This document shows, piece by piece, positions 33,172 through 42,843 of a stretch of DNA of 62,224 nucleotides. Origin of the DNA: Verrucomicrobiota bacterium. GTDB lineage: Bacteria; Verrucomicrobiota; Verrucomicrobiia; Opitutales; Oceanipulchritudinaceae. The position numbers and the translations under genes were made by a program. The stretch lies in the NCBI GenBank assembly GCA_021208135.1, contig JAJOKB010000082.1:1-62224 (forward strand). The letters run 5' to 3'. The notes under the pieces were generated by a model. It saw only the letters and a list, made by a program, of their open reading frames with translations, did not search any database and was not told where the DNA came from. Position 1 is the first letter of the stretch. Each line of letters starts with the position of its first letter.

Positions 33172-34584
33172 CTAATACAATAAAGCGGACAACAAAAAAC
33201 CGAGCCCGTCCACAGAGTCATAGCGATGCTCACCAGGGTGAGTTCTGAACATACCACCTTGCCACAGAACATTCAGCGCCTCAGTGCGAACGCGTATCAA
33301 AGTTTCACTATAGCCAGAATTATCTGGGAAAAGCTTCTCACAGCGTTGCAAAAACAACAGAATCCGACCGTAATGTTCCGCATACCCTCCCAGTCCAGAG
33401 CGTCCGGGCATAGAACCATCAATCTGCCGCAACCAGCGTTCACACCCTTGCTTGAAAACCGGATTACCTGTGCGTTCAAACAGATCCGCACACACCATCG
33501 CGAAGGACATGGGATAATCGTGACGAGGAAACAAAGGTTCCCACAAATTACAATGATCATCCGGCATAAAGACGCTGCCTTGGCAACCCTCAGGGGTTCC
33601 CCGAACAGGCAACCCGGTGGCGAGGTGAATTTTGCCCCAATACGCACCGTTTGTGCCATCCCATGCGTGCCTTAGGTAAGCAATCATAACGGACTCAGCC
33701 ATACCGCGCCACTGGCTGCAAAAGGGCTCGGGTACTCGATCTGAGGCAGTCAAAAGGCCCTGTGCCCATATTCCCGTTTCACTGGTAGCAACATGCCTGT
33801 CCCAGCGGTCAGAGGGTGAATTGGGACAGTTGCATAACAAGCCGCCACAGCCTCGGTGCCTATAGGAATAGGCTGCCATAGCGTCAGCAACCTGTAACAG
33901 TTGCTTGTCGTCCTCCTTAGCGTATAACCAGGAAATGGCATCGATCAGCACACCTCCTGACTCGATAAAAGCGTGCATTTGCCATTGAGGTTTGGCGGCA
34001 TCCGCATGGCGGTTAAACTCACCAGTTTCAGCATTGAGCAAATGTCCCCTTAGCATTGCTCGAATATGACGCTTTATTGCCTCTGGACGGGCTTCATAAA
34101 GGATGTCCCACTCGGGAAATAAGGGTCGCAATTCGTGATAATTACCAGATTCATCCGCAGTGGTCGGAGTGGGCGGCTCCTCGTTGACAAACTTCAGGAC
34201 CTGATCGCGATAAGCATCCCAATAGTAGTGATTGCCCCACAGAATTATGCCATTGGAAGCCGTACAACGGTCAATATAGTCGCCTACGTAACCATGAACT
34301 GCGTGCAAGTAGTTGTCCTTGCCAAGTATGGAACCACAATCTAAGGCCGCCCGCAACAGAGGCTGATCCCAATACAATGCACAACCGCGAGGGGCATCGA
34401 TATTGCGGTAAACACGTTTGGGAATGTGCGCCGGGCGACTCGAATTCTCAGGCGGCGCTCCGGCAAGCACATCTAAAGACGACATCAACATGCGGTTGTG
34501 ATCCGCCCCATAGACGTCACAACCGCACTGAAATTGACGATCCAAATGACTTTGGACCCAGCCGAGCAATTGTCCGGTATTCAT
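33172..34584 (-). CDS. Unrecognised protein, probable alpha/alpha-barrel carbohydrate enzyme
   Basis: I cannot place this in a family. It has 470 residues, is frame-intact and has no signal peptide. It starts MNTGQLLGWVQSHLD; an earlier in-frame TTG would add three residues. The sequence is rich in Trp, His, Asp and Tyr, with repeated helical-hairpin-like blocks (GIILWGNHYYWDAYRDQVLKF, WQMHAFIESGGVLIDAISWL, HVATSETGIWAQGLLTASD, DHCNLWEPLFPRHDYPMSFA). This pattern is typical of (alpha/alpha)6-toroid glycoside hydrolases, lyases and epimerases. It lies between two secreted beta-helix genes on the same strand, which suggests a shared pathway. A link to PL or GH88/105-type unsaturated sugar metabolism is possible but not shown. 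Confidence 0.6.
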   Translation of the reverse strand: MNTGQLLGWVQSHLDRQFQCGCDVYGADHNRMLMSSLDVLAGAPPENSSRPAHIPKRVYRNIDAPRGCALYWDQPLLRAALDCGSILGKDNYLHAVHGYVGDYIDRCTASNGIILWGNHYYWDAYRDQVLKFVNEEPPTPTTADESGNYHELRPLFPEWDILYEARPEAIKRHIRAMLRGHLLNAETGEFNRHADAAKPQWQMHAFIESGGVLIDAISWLYAKEDDKQLLQVADAMAAYSYRHRGCGGLLCNCPNSPSDRWDRHVATSETGIWAQGLLTASDRVPEPFCSQWRGMAESVMIAYLRHAWDGTNGAYWGKIHLATGLPVRGTPEGCQGSVFMPDDHCNLWEPLFPRHDYPMSFAMVCADLFERTGNPVFKQGCERWLRQIDGSMPGRSGLGGYAEHYGRILLFLQRCEKLFPDNSGYSETLIRVRTEALNVLWQGGMFRTHPGEHRYDSVDGLGFLLSALLY

Positions 34585-34650
34585 GGAAAACAATCAACTG
34601 ATGATACCGGAAATCCGGCTTCGCATAAGGATTACTTTGCGCTACCGCTT

Positions 34651-37182
34651 TCAACGGAAGGTGCGAATCCGATAGAATTTGGCATCCTCCGAGGACACTG
34701 CGCCCTCGTGTTCAAGACTAAGCTCAGTTCCAGTACCTTGAACAGCTTCACCAACAGAAGTCCAACTACCTGACTGTAAGTTATTGGACATCTCCAGCTG
34801 ATACCACTGCCCTTGTACCGATTCAGGCAAAGTCACGATTACTCCAGTTGCACTTACTGCGATCATGACACTGTCCACCGGTTCCAAGACTGAACTGCCA
34901 AGTTCTAGCTCAACCACTTCGCTGACCCCTGTTGAAAGGTCGTCAGCCGAATTAATCGCTACGACACGGTACTCAATAGCGTCTGCATGAGCGACTGGGG
35001 CGGTGAAATCCACCCAAGCCTGAGGATTCAGACGATAGATCGGCGTGCGCTGTTCAACAGGCAAAATTGCATCCAGTGGATCGGTAATGGAAGGATCGAT
35101 AGTCCGTCCAAGGTTGGACATCGGACGATACGCGATCACACGCCAGTCACCACCATCGACACGGCGCTCAACGCGGAACCCTAGTTCGTTGTTGGCGGTA
35201 TCTTCCCAGCTTAGATGGACTGCTCCATCTTCGCGAATTTCAGCAGCCACATTGGCTGGCGCACTGACTGGATTGAAATGGTCGGTGGTGATGTAATCCA
35301 CAGGAGGATTGGGACCAGGGCCTGCGCCGCTGATTGATGCAACGCCGCCAGGGCCAGGGTTGCCGCCGACAACGGATACGTCCAATACCCAGTTCAGTCC
35401 GGTGTCAGGACTAGAGGCACGCTCCGCACCAAACACACCGACACTACCGTGCGACCAGGCGCGCAACAGCAACAAGCCAAACTGCTGCATGTTCCAGGTG
35501 CCATGCCAGCCTGGCTCACCGAAAGTGCCGGGACCTTTGTTAGCACGGCCATGCATGATATCTGTAAACGCCCAGGAGAAATTACCGATACGGTTGTGCT
35601 CTTGGGACATCACGCCTTCACCGTCATTACCGATCGAGCCGGAATTGACCAAGGTGGTGCGGTGTACCCACACGTTGCGTCCGCCCATATCATAACCACG
35701 ATTCATATAATCACTGGCTGTTGTCTGGTGTTGGTAATCCCAGCCGTCAAACGACACACCTTGCATGGTGACTCCCGTGGCCAGGGTGGACCCTGGAACT
35801 GCCAACGGATTGGTCACGTAATCAAACGGGAACGTACGACCAATCTCGAACTTCTCTGCGTGGTTGTTGTACAACACTACCCATTGACCGGAAATCTCAA
35901 AATTCTTGTTACCGCGATTGAATACCCAGTTGTCGCGCACAATCACATTATCAAAATAGTAACCGCCGCCAGGTATAACTGCTGACGGGTGATTTTGATT
36001 ACCTCCGAAATTACTCTTGTTGATGTCTACGCCAATGTGATTGGAGTAATCAAAAAGTACCAGGCGCTCATGGTTGCCGGCCTCACTGCGTGGATTTTGC
36101 AACATCCGGTGGATGAAGTTTTTGGTCGGCTTGGCGATAACGTTGTTCGCCACAAATATATTGCTGCCATGCGCGGCTATACGACCTGTAAAACGATAGT
36201 GCGCAAAGGTATCGTTGTTCATCGGCGTGACACCGGGAGCCTGGCGATTGGCGTAGAACATATCGTTCCAAGGCGCACCATTGTTGATGCGCACGCCCTT
36301 GACCAATCGTCCCGACCCTGCCGTCATCTCGGAATGCCAGCTGGCCGAACCATGTATCCCGTGCATGTAGTGCTCACCTGTTGGCCGATGTCCTGACCAG
36401 GTCTCTTCATCAGGAGCACCTTCAGGGGTGTTTTTCCACACATTGCCAAACCAAAAACCTTCACGCATGCGCTCGGCTCGCGGAGTGTGGTAGCCCCAAT
36501 AGATAGTGCCCCCTTCAAGAGTCACATTCACCACACCAATATTGTGGACGTCTGCTATGGTTTCTTCCCCGTTGCCGGTTGTCATACCGATGAAGCTCCA
36601 ATGCGAGGGCACTTCACCGGCAGAATTGGCAACTCCGGTTATTGGATCCGTCCCGCGCATGTGGGTGGGAAAACGAAATACCGTCTGCGGATTCAGATTG
36701 TGCGTCACATTGTTGGCAAAATCAGGATGCTGCGCGTCCTGTGTTGGCCGGACAACCGCCTGATTGGCGTCTCCGGGCAAATCAGCACCACGGATCACCA
36801 CGCCACTTTTTAACATCAACCCGCGGCTCATCGGCCCGATACCTGGACCAAAACCCATATCGGGCAAATCGAAAAAATACTCTCCGGCAGGATAGTACAG
36901 CACACCGCCGCCCAACGCATGCAATTCATCACGGGCGTTTTCAAAACGCTCGAAATGGTTGGCACCGTTGGTGTACTCTGCCATATTGATAACTCGGTCC
37001 CAACTGATGGAGTCGATCCACTTTGGGTATTCTCCTGGACCATAATGGGCCAGTATCGGATTATTCGTAGGGGTTTGCGCCGATAGCGCACTGAACCCGA
37101 GTAATGCAGACGCGGTAACTGCCCCCATAAATCGGGGCCAGGAACGCTGCAAAACCTTGGATAGTTTAGGGATCTTTAGCAT
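34651..37182 (-). CDS. Secreted right-handed beta-helix protein with Fn3-like domain
   Basis: This is an exported protein of about 843 residues, frame-intact. I prefer the ATG at 37182 over the upstream TTG, giving a basic N-terminus and a hydrophobic signal ending GFSALSAQ. A beta-helix occupies about residues 30-600 (ALGGGVLYYPAGEYFFDLP, GVVNVTLEGGTIYWG, NVIVRDNWVFNRGNKNFEISG). A fibronectin-3-like domain follows (SAPANVAAEI...VHLSWEDTANNELGFRVERR), then a C-terminal sandwich (WYQLEMSNNLQSGSWTSVG, ending FYRIRTFR). The architecture suggests a polysaccharide lyase or epimerase, or a glycan-binding protein. It differs from giants A and B in the helix region. Upstream on the minus strand, ACCCAAAA lies 14 bases before the ATG, and a similar ACCCAAAA lies before giant B. 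Confidence 0.78.
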   Translation of the reverse strand: MLKIPKLSKVLQRSWPRFMGAVTASALLGFSALSAQTPTNNPILAHYGPGEYPKWIDSISWDRVINMAEYTNGANHFERFENARDELHALGGGVLYYPAGEYFFDLPDMGFGPGIGPMSRGLMLKSGVVIRGADLPGDANQAVVRPTQDAQHPDFANNVTHNLNPQTVFRFPTHMRGTDPITGVANSAGEVPSHWSFIGMTTGNGEETIADVHNIGVVNVTLEGGTIYWGYHTPRAERMREGFWFGNVWKNTPEGAPDEETWSGHRPTGEHYMHGIHGSASWHSEMTAGSGRLVKGVRINNGAPWNDMFYANRQAPGVTPMNNDTFAHYRFTGRIAAHGSNIFVANNVIAKPTKNFIHRMLQNPRSEAGNHERLVLFDYSNHIGVDINKSNFGGNQNHPSAVIPGGGYYFDNVIVRDNWVFNRGNKNFEISGQWVVLYNNHAEKFEIGRTFPFDYVTNPLAVPGSTLATGVTMQGVSFDGWDYQHQTTASDYMNRGYDMGGRNVWVHRTTLVNSGSIGNDGEGVMSQEHNRIGNFSWAFTDIMHGRANKGPGTFGEPGWHGTWNMQQFGLLLLRAWSHGSVGVFGAERASSPDTGLNWVLDVSVVGGNPGPGGVASISGAGPGPNPPVDYITTDHFNPVSAPANVAAEIREDGAVHLSWEDTANNELGFRVERRVDGGDWRVIAYRPMSNLGRTIDPSITDPLDAILPVEQRTPIYRLNPQAWVDFTAPVAHADAIEYRVVAINSADDLSTGVSEVVELELGSSVLEPVDSVMIAVSATGVIVTLPESVQGQWYQLEMSNNLQSGSWTSVGEAVQGTGTELSLEHEGAVSSEDAKFYRIRTFR

Positions 37183-37303
37183 ATCGTATTGGTTTTGGGT
37201 TAAATACAATCTACCCGGTAACTAGCAGTTACCGTCAAAACACAGAGTGCAGAAACGCATCTGAATTGTGATGGGGACATAGGTACGGGGTACAATCAGG
37301 AAA

Positions 37304-37403
37304 CCTACTTTTGCGGATATCTGTCAGAAAGGTCAACAAAAACAGTTCACCATTCGCAAATCCACAAACAAAAACAGTAAAAGTTATGTGCACTGAAAGT
37401 AGG
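37304..37403. other. Intergenic region with widely spaced inverted repeat
   Basis: The 253-base gap between the beta-helix gene and trmH contains CCTACTTT (37,304-37,311) and AAAGTAGG (37,396-37,403), an eight-base inverted repeat 84 bases apart. It probably contains the beta-helix promoter. I see no gene in it. Confidence 0.3.
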
Positions 37404-37435
37404 ATTTGAGGCGAAACCATCACCTTAAGAAGCAG

Positions 37436-38119
37436 TTAGGACTCAATTCTGCGTTGCGCTGCACCCAAAATTCGCTCTGAAAACCGCACCGTCTGCTTTC
37501 GCCATGCCAACCTCAATTCATCTTTTTCTGCATCCGACAATGACCAATCATCCCGGTCACGATGTAACCGGCCAATCAATTCATATAAGCATAAGGCAAC
37601 GCTAACAGAAACATTGAAACTTTGCGTAAACCCGAGCATGGGAATATGCGCCTTGATATCTGCCTCAGCCAGTAGTTCATCACTGGCACCAGCCCATTCA
37701 GTGCCAAAACATAAAGCCAACGGGCTGGAAAGGTCCAATTCACGAATCGAAAGTGACCCGTCGCCTGGAGCCGTGGCGACTATGCGATATCCCATTGAGC
37801 GCAATTTGCGCAGGCAGGCCAAGGTTGGAGGTTCAGACCCTGGAGTACGCTTGTGCCTGTGAAGTGAAATCCAGTTAGTCGCTCCGCGTGCAATATCAGC
37901 ATTGGGCCGGTAACGGTGCTCCTTCTCGATAACATGCAGGTTCTGAACACCGAAACACTCGCAGGTTCGGATGACCGCACTGGCATTATGTGGTTGGAAG
38001 ACATCTTCCAAAACCACACGGATGAATGAAGTACGCAACGCCAATACGGACTCCATTTTGGCGCGCTTCTCTTCTGTTACAAATGGATCGAGAAACGCAA
38101 TCTGCTCACTGAGATTCAC
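37436..38119 (-). CDS. trmH: SpoU/TrmH-family RNA 2'-O-methyltransferase
   Basis: This is a SPOUT-class methyltransferase that moves a methyl group from S-adenosylmethionine to a ribose 2'-OH. The closest family is tRNA (Gm18) TrmH. Seen are LALRTSFIRVVLEDVFQPHNASAVIRTCECFG (with the N...R motif 1), LCFGTEWAGASDELL (motif 2) and IPMLGFTQSFNVSVSVALCLYE (motif 3, knot region). 227 residues, intact, with a GTG start. A 27-base gap separates it from accA upstream on the same strand, so the two may be co-transcribed. The TrmH subgroup is favoured over rRNA-modifying RlmB because there is no N-terminal L30e-like domain. Confidence 0.85.
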   Translation of the reverse strand: MNLSEQIAFLDPFVTEEKRAKMESVLALRTSFIRVVLEDVFQPHNASAVIRTCECFGVQNLHVIEKEHRYRPNADIARGATNWISLHRHKRTPGSEPPTLACLRKLRSMGYRIVATAPGDGSLSIRELDLSSPLALCFGTEWAGASDELLAEADIKAHIPMLGFTQSFNVSVSVALCLYELIGRLHRDRDDWSLSDAEKDELRLAWRKQTVRFSERILGAAQRRIES

Positions 38120-38146
38120 AAAAGAAAATTGATCAAAGCCCAGTGG

Positions 38147-39115
38147 TTATTCAGTGTACCGACCCATGGCGCGGTATTTGCGGTAACGAATATCCAGCAG
38201 GTCGGCTTCACCCAGTTGAAGCAATTCTTGCAGATGCTTTTCGATGGCCTCGCCAATGGCATTGGCCGCCTGTGCAGGGTCGCGATGCGCCCCGCCAAGT
38301 GGTTCTTCAATAACCTCATCAGCAACGCCTTGTTCAACCAGTTCCCGAGCACCTAATTTCAACGCGTTGGCTGCCGTTTCAGCATACTTGCGATCGCGCC
38401 ACAAAATTGCAGCACATCCCTCTGGTGGAATAACAGAATAATAAGCATGCTCCATAATAAGCAGCCGATCCACAACTGCGATACCCAGCGCACCGCCACT
38501 TCCACCTTCACCAATAATCACTCCAACGGATGGCACCTTGACCAGAGACATTTCTCGCAAATTGCGGGCGATGGCTTCAGACACATGCCGCTCTTCAGAC
38601 CCGATACCCGCGAATGCCGCCTTGGTATCGATGAAAGTAATGATGGGCAAACCGAACTTCTCGGCAAGTTGAACCAAGCGCAATGCCTTGCGATACCCCT
38701 CGGGATGCGGCATGCCAAAATTTCTGGCCAGATTTTTCTTTTAACATCCCTACCCTTTTGCTGGGCAATAACCATCACAGGTTGACCCCTGAAAAAAGGC
38801 GGTACCACCGATAAGAGCCTGATCGTCACCATACACCCTATCCCCATGCAGCTCCTGAAAGTCCTCAAAGAGGACTTTAATGTAGTCCAGAGAGTATGGG
38901 CGCTTAGGGTGCCGGGATAGTTGAACCCGCTGCCAGGGCGTTAGTGAAGAATAAATTTTCCGCTCTGTTTGATCAATGCGGCGAATTATGGCAGCGGTCT
39001 CTTCACCGACATCAATACCGCTGTCACCTGAAATTTTAATGATTGATTGCAACTGACGCTGCAGGTCGCGCAATGGCTTTTCGAATTCCAACAGAAACTC
39101 AGTATTGCTTTCCAT
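38147..39115 (-). CDS. accA: Acetyl-CoA carboxylase carboxyltransferase alpha subunit
   Basis: This is the alpha half of the carboxyltransferase that transfers CO2 from carboxybiotin to acetyl-CoA, the first step of fatty acid synthesis. The N-terminal coiled region ([12 protein letters not shown]), [62 protein letters not shown] and the C-terminal [10 protein letters not shown] are all canonical. Full length about 322 residues, as expected. Two frame changes lie between 38,715 and 38,800: an extra base near 38,788 and a missing base near 38,735. [15 protein letters not shown]-type sequence appears in the third frame between them. The gene is essential, so these are taken as sequencing errors. 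Confidence 0.95.
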
Positions 39116-39146
39116 GATTTAACCCTTTCATTATCAAAAACTTAAG

Positions 39147-39659
39147 TCAAGCCCCGCGTGCACGAAACCAAGGCTCGAAATAGAATAACGCATTGTGCAC
39201 CATAGCGTGCCGGATTATTCCCGTACGCGCCCACTCCAAAACTTGATTTACCGGCAAAGTGCGCACAGCCAATTCCTCATGAAGATCTGGCGATTGCGCC
39301 GTCAGGCAGCGTGCATTTTCCACCAGCACAAAAGTGCATGTGTTATTCTGCAGTGCAGGATTGGGCCAACTTTGACCGATTACCCTCGGGTTATCACCCA
39401 CATATCCACTTTCCTCGAGCAACTCCCGCACACCAGCCTTCAATGGATCTTCCCCCTCATCAACACAACCAGCGGGCAACTCCCAGGAAAGTTCATCAAC
39501 ACCAAATCTAAATTGCTGCACAAGCACTAGTTCATCCTGAGGAGTCAGCGCCAGAGTAACGGCCCAAGGCCTGGCATTGATAACATAAAAATCACCGCAT
39601 ATATCACGAACTGGATGACGTATCGCCGTTTTAAAACTGAAAAACCTTGCAGTCAGCAT
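39147..39659 (-). CDS. Nudix hydrolase (ADP-ribose pyrophosphatase-like)
   Basis: This is a cytoplasmic Nudix enzyme that cleaves nucleoside diphosphate-linked substrates. The Nudix box is complete: GCVDEGEDPLKAGVRELLEESGYV (G-x5-E-x7-REL-x-EE-x-G). VQQFRFGVDELSWELPAG before it and WPNPALQNNTCTFVLV after it resemble the ADP-ribose pyrophosphatase subgroup. 170 residues, intact. It lies 31 bases upstream of accA and 57 bases downstream of the LysM gene, all on the same strand. Substrate specificity is not certain. Confidence 0.87.
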   Translation of the reverse strand: MLTARFFSFKTAIRHPVRDICGDFYVINARPWAVTLALTPQDELVLVQQFRFGVDELSWELPAGCVDEGEDPLKAGVRELLEESGYVGDNPRVIGQSWPNPALQNNTCTFVLVENARCLTAQSPDLHEELAVRTLPVNQVLEWARTGIIRHAMVHNALFYFEPWFRARGA

Positions 39660-39716
39660 GCAAGTCGGAGGCCTGCAGTTGCCAACACTCGGGAGATGAA
39701 TGCATGAATGCTCGAT

Positions 39717-40385
39717 TTACTGCGCAGGCACGGGCACCACAATCTGCTGCCCGACCTGCATACGTTGAGGATTCAATCCAGGATTGGCCTGCATGATCGC
39801 CTCCACGGTCACGCCGTATGCAGCCGCAATACGACTAGGATTTTCCCCGGACCTTACAGTGTGTACTCTCATGCCGTCCGCCGTAACTGCAGGAGCCGAT
39901 GACCCAGCCGCAGCGCTGGCCGATGACGCCGCAACCCTGGGGGAACTGGCGGCGACTTCGCGCAAATCAGTCACCACACGGCTCAAATCGCCCACTGCAG
40001 TCCGGGTTTCTGCCAACGCCTCGCGCATAGTACGCAATTCTGTGCCAGTTGCTTCTGTGGTTCGTCGCAGTCCATCCTGAAGTTGCCTATCCACATTGTT
40101 CAAGCGCACAATTTGATCACCAAATGTCACTAACCTGCTGTCAATATCAGCCAAAGCAGCTTTGAGTTCGGCGGAAGCATCCGGTCGGGCCAAGACCTCT
40201 TCAACGGCGGCACTGAGCGCTTGCGCACGCTTTCCAGCCTGGTTGGCCATATACATTCCAGCCAACCCGAACAGCAATCCTGCGGCACCCACAGCGAGGG
40301 CAATCAAAAGCAGTTTGCGAGAACCAGCTTCCTGCTGCGTGGAAGTCTCACCTTCACTCACCAAATTCGGATCAAATTCATCCAT
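39717..40385 (-). CDS. Membrane-anchored coiled-coil protein with C-terminal LysM domain
   Basis: This is a 222-residue intact protein. It has a short acidic cytoplasmic N-terminus and one membrane span (residues about 25-47, LLLIALAVGAAGLLFGLAGMYMA). A long heptad-rich coiled coil follows (50-140, with ALADIDSRLVTFGDQIVRLN), then an Ala/Ser linker. The C-terminal LysM peptidoglycan-binding domain covers residues about 175-220 (HTVRSGENPSRIAAAYGVTVEAIMQANPG, with QQIVVPVPA). It probably spans the periplasm and anchors the membrane to the cell wall. Its place in front of Nudix-accA-trmH gives no functional clue. Confidence 0.82.
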   Translation of the reverse strand: MDEFDPNLVSEGETSTQQEAGSRKLLLIALAVGAAGLLFGLAGMYMANQAGKRAQALSAAVEEVLARPDASAELKAALADIDSRLVTFGDQIVRLNNVDRQLQDGLRRTTEATGTELRTMREALAETRTAVGDLSRVVTDLREVAASSPRVAASSASAAAGSSAPAVTADGMRVHTVRSGENPSRIAAAYGVTVEAIMQANPGLNPQRMQVGQQIVVPVPAQ

Positions 40386-40544
40386 AGACTAATTCATCAA
40401 AAAACATTCCTTGGATGCAAGTTCAATTTAGACCGACGCAGAAGCACCCTACACGTGGCAACAGAGAGACATATTAACGATTTGGAAATATTGGGGCCCG
40501 CCGATCAGGACGCAGGCTTTGAGCCGCAAAACAGTAAAATCTAT

Positions 40545-40820
40545 TTATCGCGGCTCTTCATTGAGTTGTTGATTGGCGCCACGCGGGAAAAAAACCAAAA
40601 TCCAATCGTGCGCACTAGCAATTAAAACTGATGTGCCCGCTGGGATATCAGTTTGGGAGGCATGCAAAACTGTGAAGTCAGAATACTTTAAAATCACCGT
40701 CACGCACATAATACATTGTGGATTCAAGAGAAACACGGTTTCTAGATGATGGAACTGTAGCAGCAACAAATCCAGCCAAACAACCCCGATAAGCAATATG
40801 CCAGCGATTTTTGCCCCCAA
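40545..40820 (-). CDS. Small hypothetical membrane-associated protein
   Basis: This is a 91-residue open frame with a hydrophobic N-terminal segment (GILLIGVVWLDLLLLQF), which could be a membrane anchor or signal. A small beta-rich domain follows (CVTVILKYSDFTVLHASQTDIPAGTSVLIA). It shows no recognised motif and no convincing ribosome-binding site. It is the only candidate gene in the 550 bases between the LysM gene and the next gene. It may be real but support is limited to its length and its plausible leader. Confidence 0.3.
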   Translation of the reverse strand: MGAKIAGILLIGVVWLDLLLLQFHHLETVFLLNPQCIMCVTVILKYSDFTVLHASQTDIPAGTSVLIASAHDWILVFFPRGANQQLNEEPR

Positions 40821-40988
40821 CTCTCAATAAAATCAAGGGGGTTTATCTCCCAATTTGATAGATTTTTGTGCTTATTGAACACATTAAAATAAACTATTGT
40901 CAAATTTCATAACATATGGAAAATTTTTCAAAAAACTATATTGACGAGATTATGGATAGCTTTTCCTCAACCTAAATTTTGTCTTCAA
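40821..40988. promoter_or_regulatory. AT-rich upstream region of the unknown 604-residue protein
   Basis: This very AT-rich stretch (for example TTTGATAGATTTTTGTGC and TTAAAATAAAC) stands out from its surroundings and probably holds the promoter of the downstream gene. TTGATA at 40,855-40,860 is a possible -35 box, but no well-spaced -10 box is convincing. Confidence 0.4.
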
Positions 40989-42803
40989 ATGCTTTACAAA
41001 CGTCCATTTGCTGATCTATTTTCACATAAATTCCAAAATCTTCTTTCAGGTGACCACCGGATTGAGGTTTTGCCTCAGTCGGCCTTTGCAGTGCATCTCG
41101 GGAGTCTGTTTCAAACGATAGAAGTAAGCGAAGCAAAGAATGGGAATCATCCTTGCGGCATCGTAAGTATAGAGACGCCAATTTTTGCTGAACTAGCAGA
41201 CACTAGCATACCTGCATTGGGAAGATTAGTTTCTTTTGGTCAATATTTCGGCTTGGCTGCGCTCTTACCACCGAAAAACGGGGACCGGAAATGGAGTTTG
41301 CACAGCCATGTAAACATACGTCCAAACAGGCAAAGTACGATGTTACCACTGCTTGCAGGAATCTCAGCTTTACATTTTTACTTTGCCTCTGAACGCCTAT
41401 TGTGGCCTAGTTTCACCCAGGAGTATTTCGATTTCATAAACTCCGATTTTGCACATAATTTTCCCAATGAAAGTTTTAAACTGAAAGCGGCTGTTGAGAG
41501 AGGCCTAATAGGGAATGAGAGATATCCCGACGAAGCATCGAGCGAGCTACAAATGACGCAAAAACTAAAGCGCACGGGCGGAGTGAGTAAGTTTGTCAAT
41601 CGGGGACGGCAGTTAGATATGATATTTGATTTGGCGGAGGGTTACGCTCATTTACACGTTGATTTGGACAGTCTGCACCCTGTCTTCAAAATTGGCTGTA
41701 GTTTAGTATTGCGGATTTATCGTCCGGATGAGGCAGACGAGCGCTCCCGACAAGCGCTATATTTCAACACCGAGTTTGCCAAAAACAGCGGTTCAATGCC
41801 AGGTTTGCTGGGTGGCTGGAGCCATAGCGGATTCACTGAAGACGCCTTGGCATTTCACGCATTTCTTCCCAGATATCTTTACCGACCTGGTCTCATAACC
41901 TGGTTGATCGAAGATGCGGTACAAAGAGTTGCGTGGTTAAAGAATCAGTCCATCAGGAAAGTGCCGAGGAAGAGTTCAGCACAAATCTGTATTCCCCGCA
42001 GTCGTCCAGCTGCACTACACGCAGGGGATGCGGAAGCCGCCTACATCGGCAAGAAATTGGTGTCTACTAAAAGCCGCCTTTGGCCAGAACCCCTGCGGGT
42101 GAGCGGGGGTTTCATGGATTCTGGAAGGCAGAAGGGCCTCTTTTACTTTGGCAAATTCCGGGAAGAACGTCCGGTTTGGAATTGCGTGGGATTGTTTGAA
42201 TCAGCGGCCATTCCGCAAACTGTATTTCTGTACCATCGCAAGCTGACTCCTTGGGAGCAAGTCAACCACCTGTGGGGCGCATTTCAGACCCGGGATGCCA
42301 GTGACAGTGAGTTGGCCCTATTTCTTAGCGATTGGTTTGGCTGTTCAGCACAAAAACACCACGCATTGATCCCCGAAGTGCCTTCCTGGGTTCTTCCACA
42401 ACCCGGGAAAAAAGAGGAGTCACAGCAGTTCCTTCGCATTGCCTTAAAGCAATGGGGAAAAAATTGCGGCGTGGACTGGTATGAGGCCGCAGAGAAATTA
42501 ACGGAATGCAAATGCGAACTGTTGGACACTCAAGCTATACTTCATTCTCGCGCTGCAGAAGATGAAGCAGATTACCGTAACGATGCGGGATTCATCTCTT
42601 GGTGGAATACGATGGCAGACAATGAATATCTGGCAGCGCAAGTTGAAGCTACCGTTCAGGTTTGGGGTAAAATGAAGGCCTGTCCGGCAGTGCACAAATG
42701 CCCACGCAACTGCAGTGTTTGCCTACACCTCGATGACTTGGCCACGATTTTGAACAACCAGGGGTTACCGATATTGAATAATCATTTGAAGTATTGCTTG
42801 TGA
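40989..42803 (+). CDS. Unrecognised 604-residue protein with Cys-rich C-terminus
   Basis: I do not recognise this protein. It is intact and apparently soluble. The ATG at 40989 (MLYKRPFADLFSHKF) is chosen over a TTG 48 bases upstream. The body is mixed alpha/beta with many aromatic residues (LLGGWSHSGFTEDALAFHAFLPRYLYRPGLITW). The end carries a tight cysteine/histidine cluster (CPAVHKCPRNCSVCLHL) that could bind a metal or an iron-sulfur cluster. It sits alone between divergent or unrelated genes, and the PagL-like gene follows after 40 bases in the same direction. Base composition of its promoter region is unlike its neighbours. No function is proposed. Confidence 0.75.
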   Translation: MLYKRPFADLFSHKFQNLLSGDHRIEVLPQSAFAVHLGSLFQTIEVSEAKNGNHPCGIVSIETPIFAELADTSIPALGRLVSFGQYFGLAALLPPKNGDRKWSLHSHVNIRPNRQSTMLPLLAGISALHFYFASERLLWPSFTQEYFDFINSDFAHNFPNESFKLKAAVERGLIGNERYPDEASSELQMTQKLKRTGGVSKFVNRGRQLDMIFDLAEGYAHLHVDLDSLHPVFKIGCSLVLRIYRPDEADERSRQALYFNTEFAKNSGSMPGLLGGWSHSGFTEDALAFHAFLPRYLYRPGLITWLIEDAVQRVAWLKNQSIRKVPRKSSAQICIPRSRPAALHAGDAEAAYIGKKLVSTKSRLWPEPLRVSGGFMDSGRQKGLFYFGKFREERPVWNCVGLFESAAIPQTVFLYHRKLTPWEQVNHLWGAFQTRDASDSELALFLSDWFGCSAQKHHALIPEVPSWVLPQPGKKEESQQFLRIALKQWGKNCGVDWYEAAEKLTECKCELLDTQAILHSRAAEDEADYRNDAGFISWWNTMADNEYLAAQVEATVQVWGKMKACPAVHKCPRNCSVCLHLDDLATILNNQGLPILNNHLKYCL

Positions 42804-42843
42804 GCGGTTTTGACAGGACACTCAATTGAGGTAGGATTCACTC

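Noticed and set aside
37235-37423. 62-codon minus-strand frame between the beta-helix gene and trmH
   Set aside because: Low-complexity, unsupported product; the region is better explained as promoter DNA.
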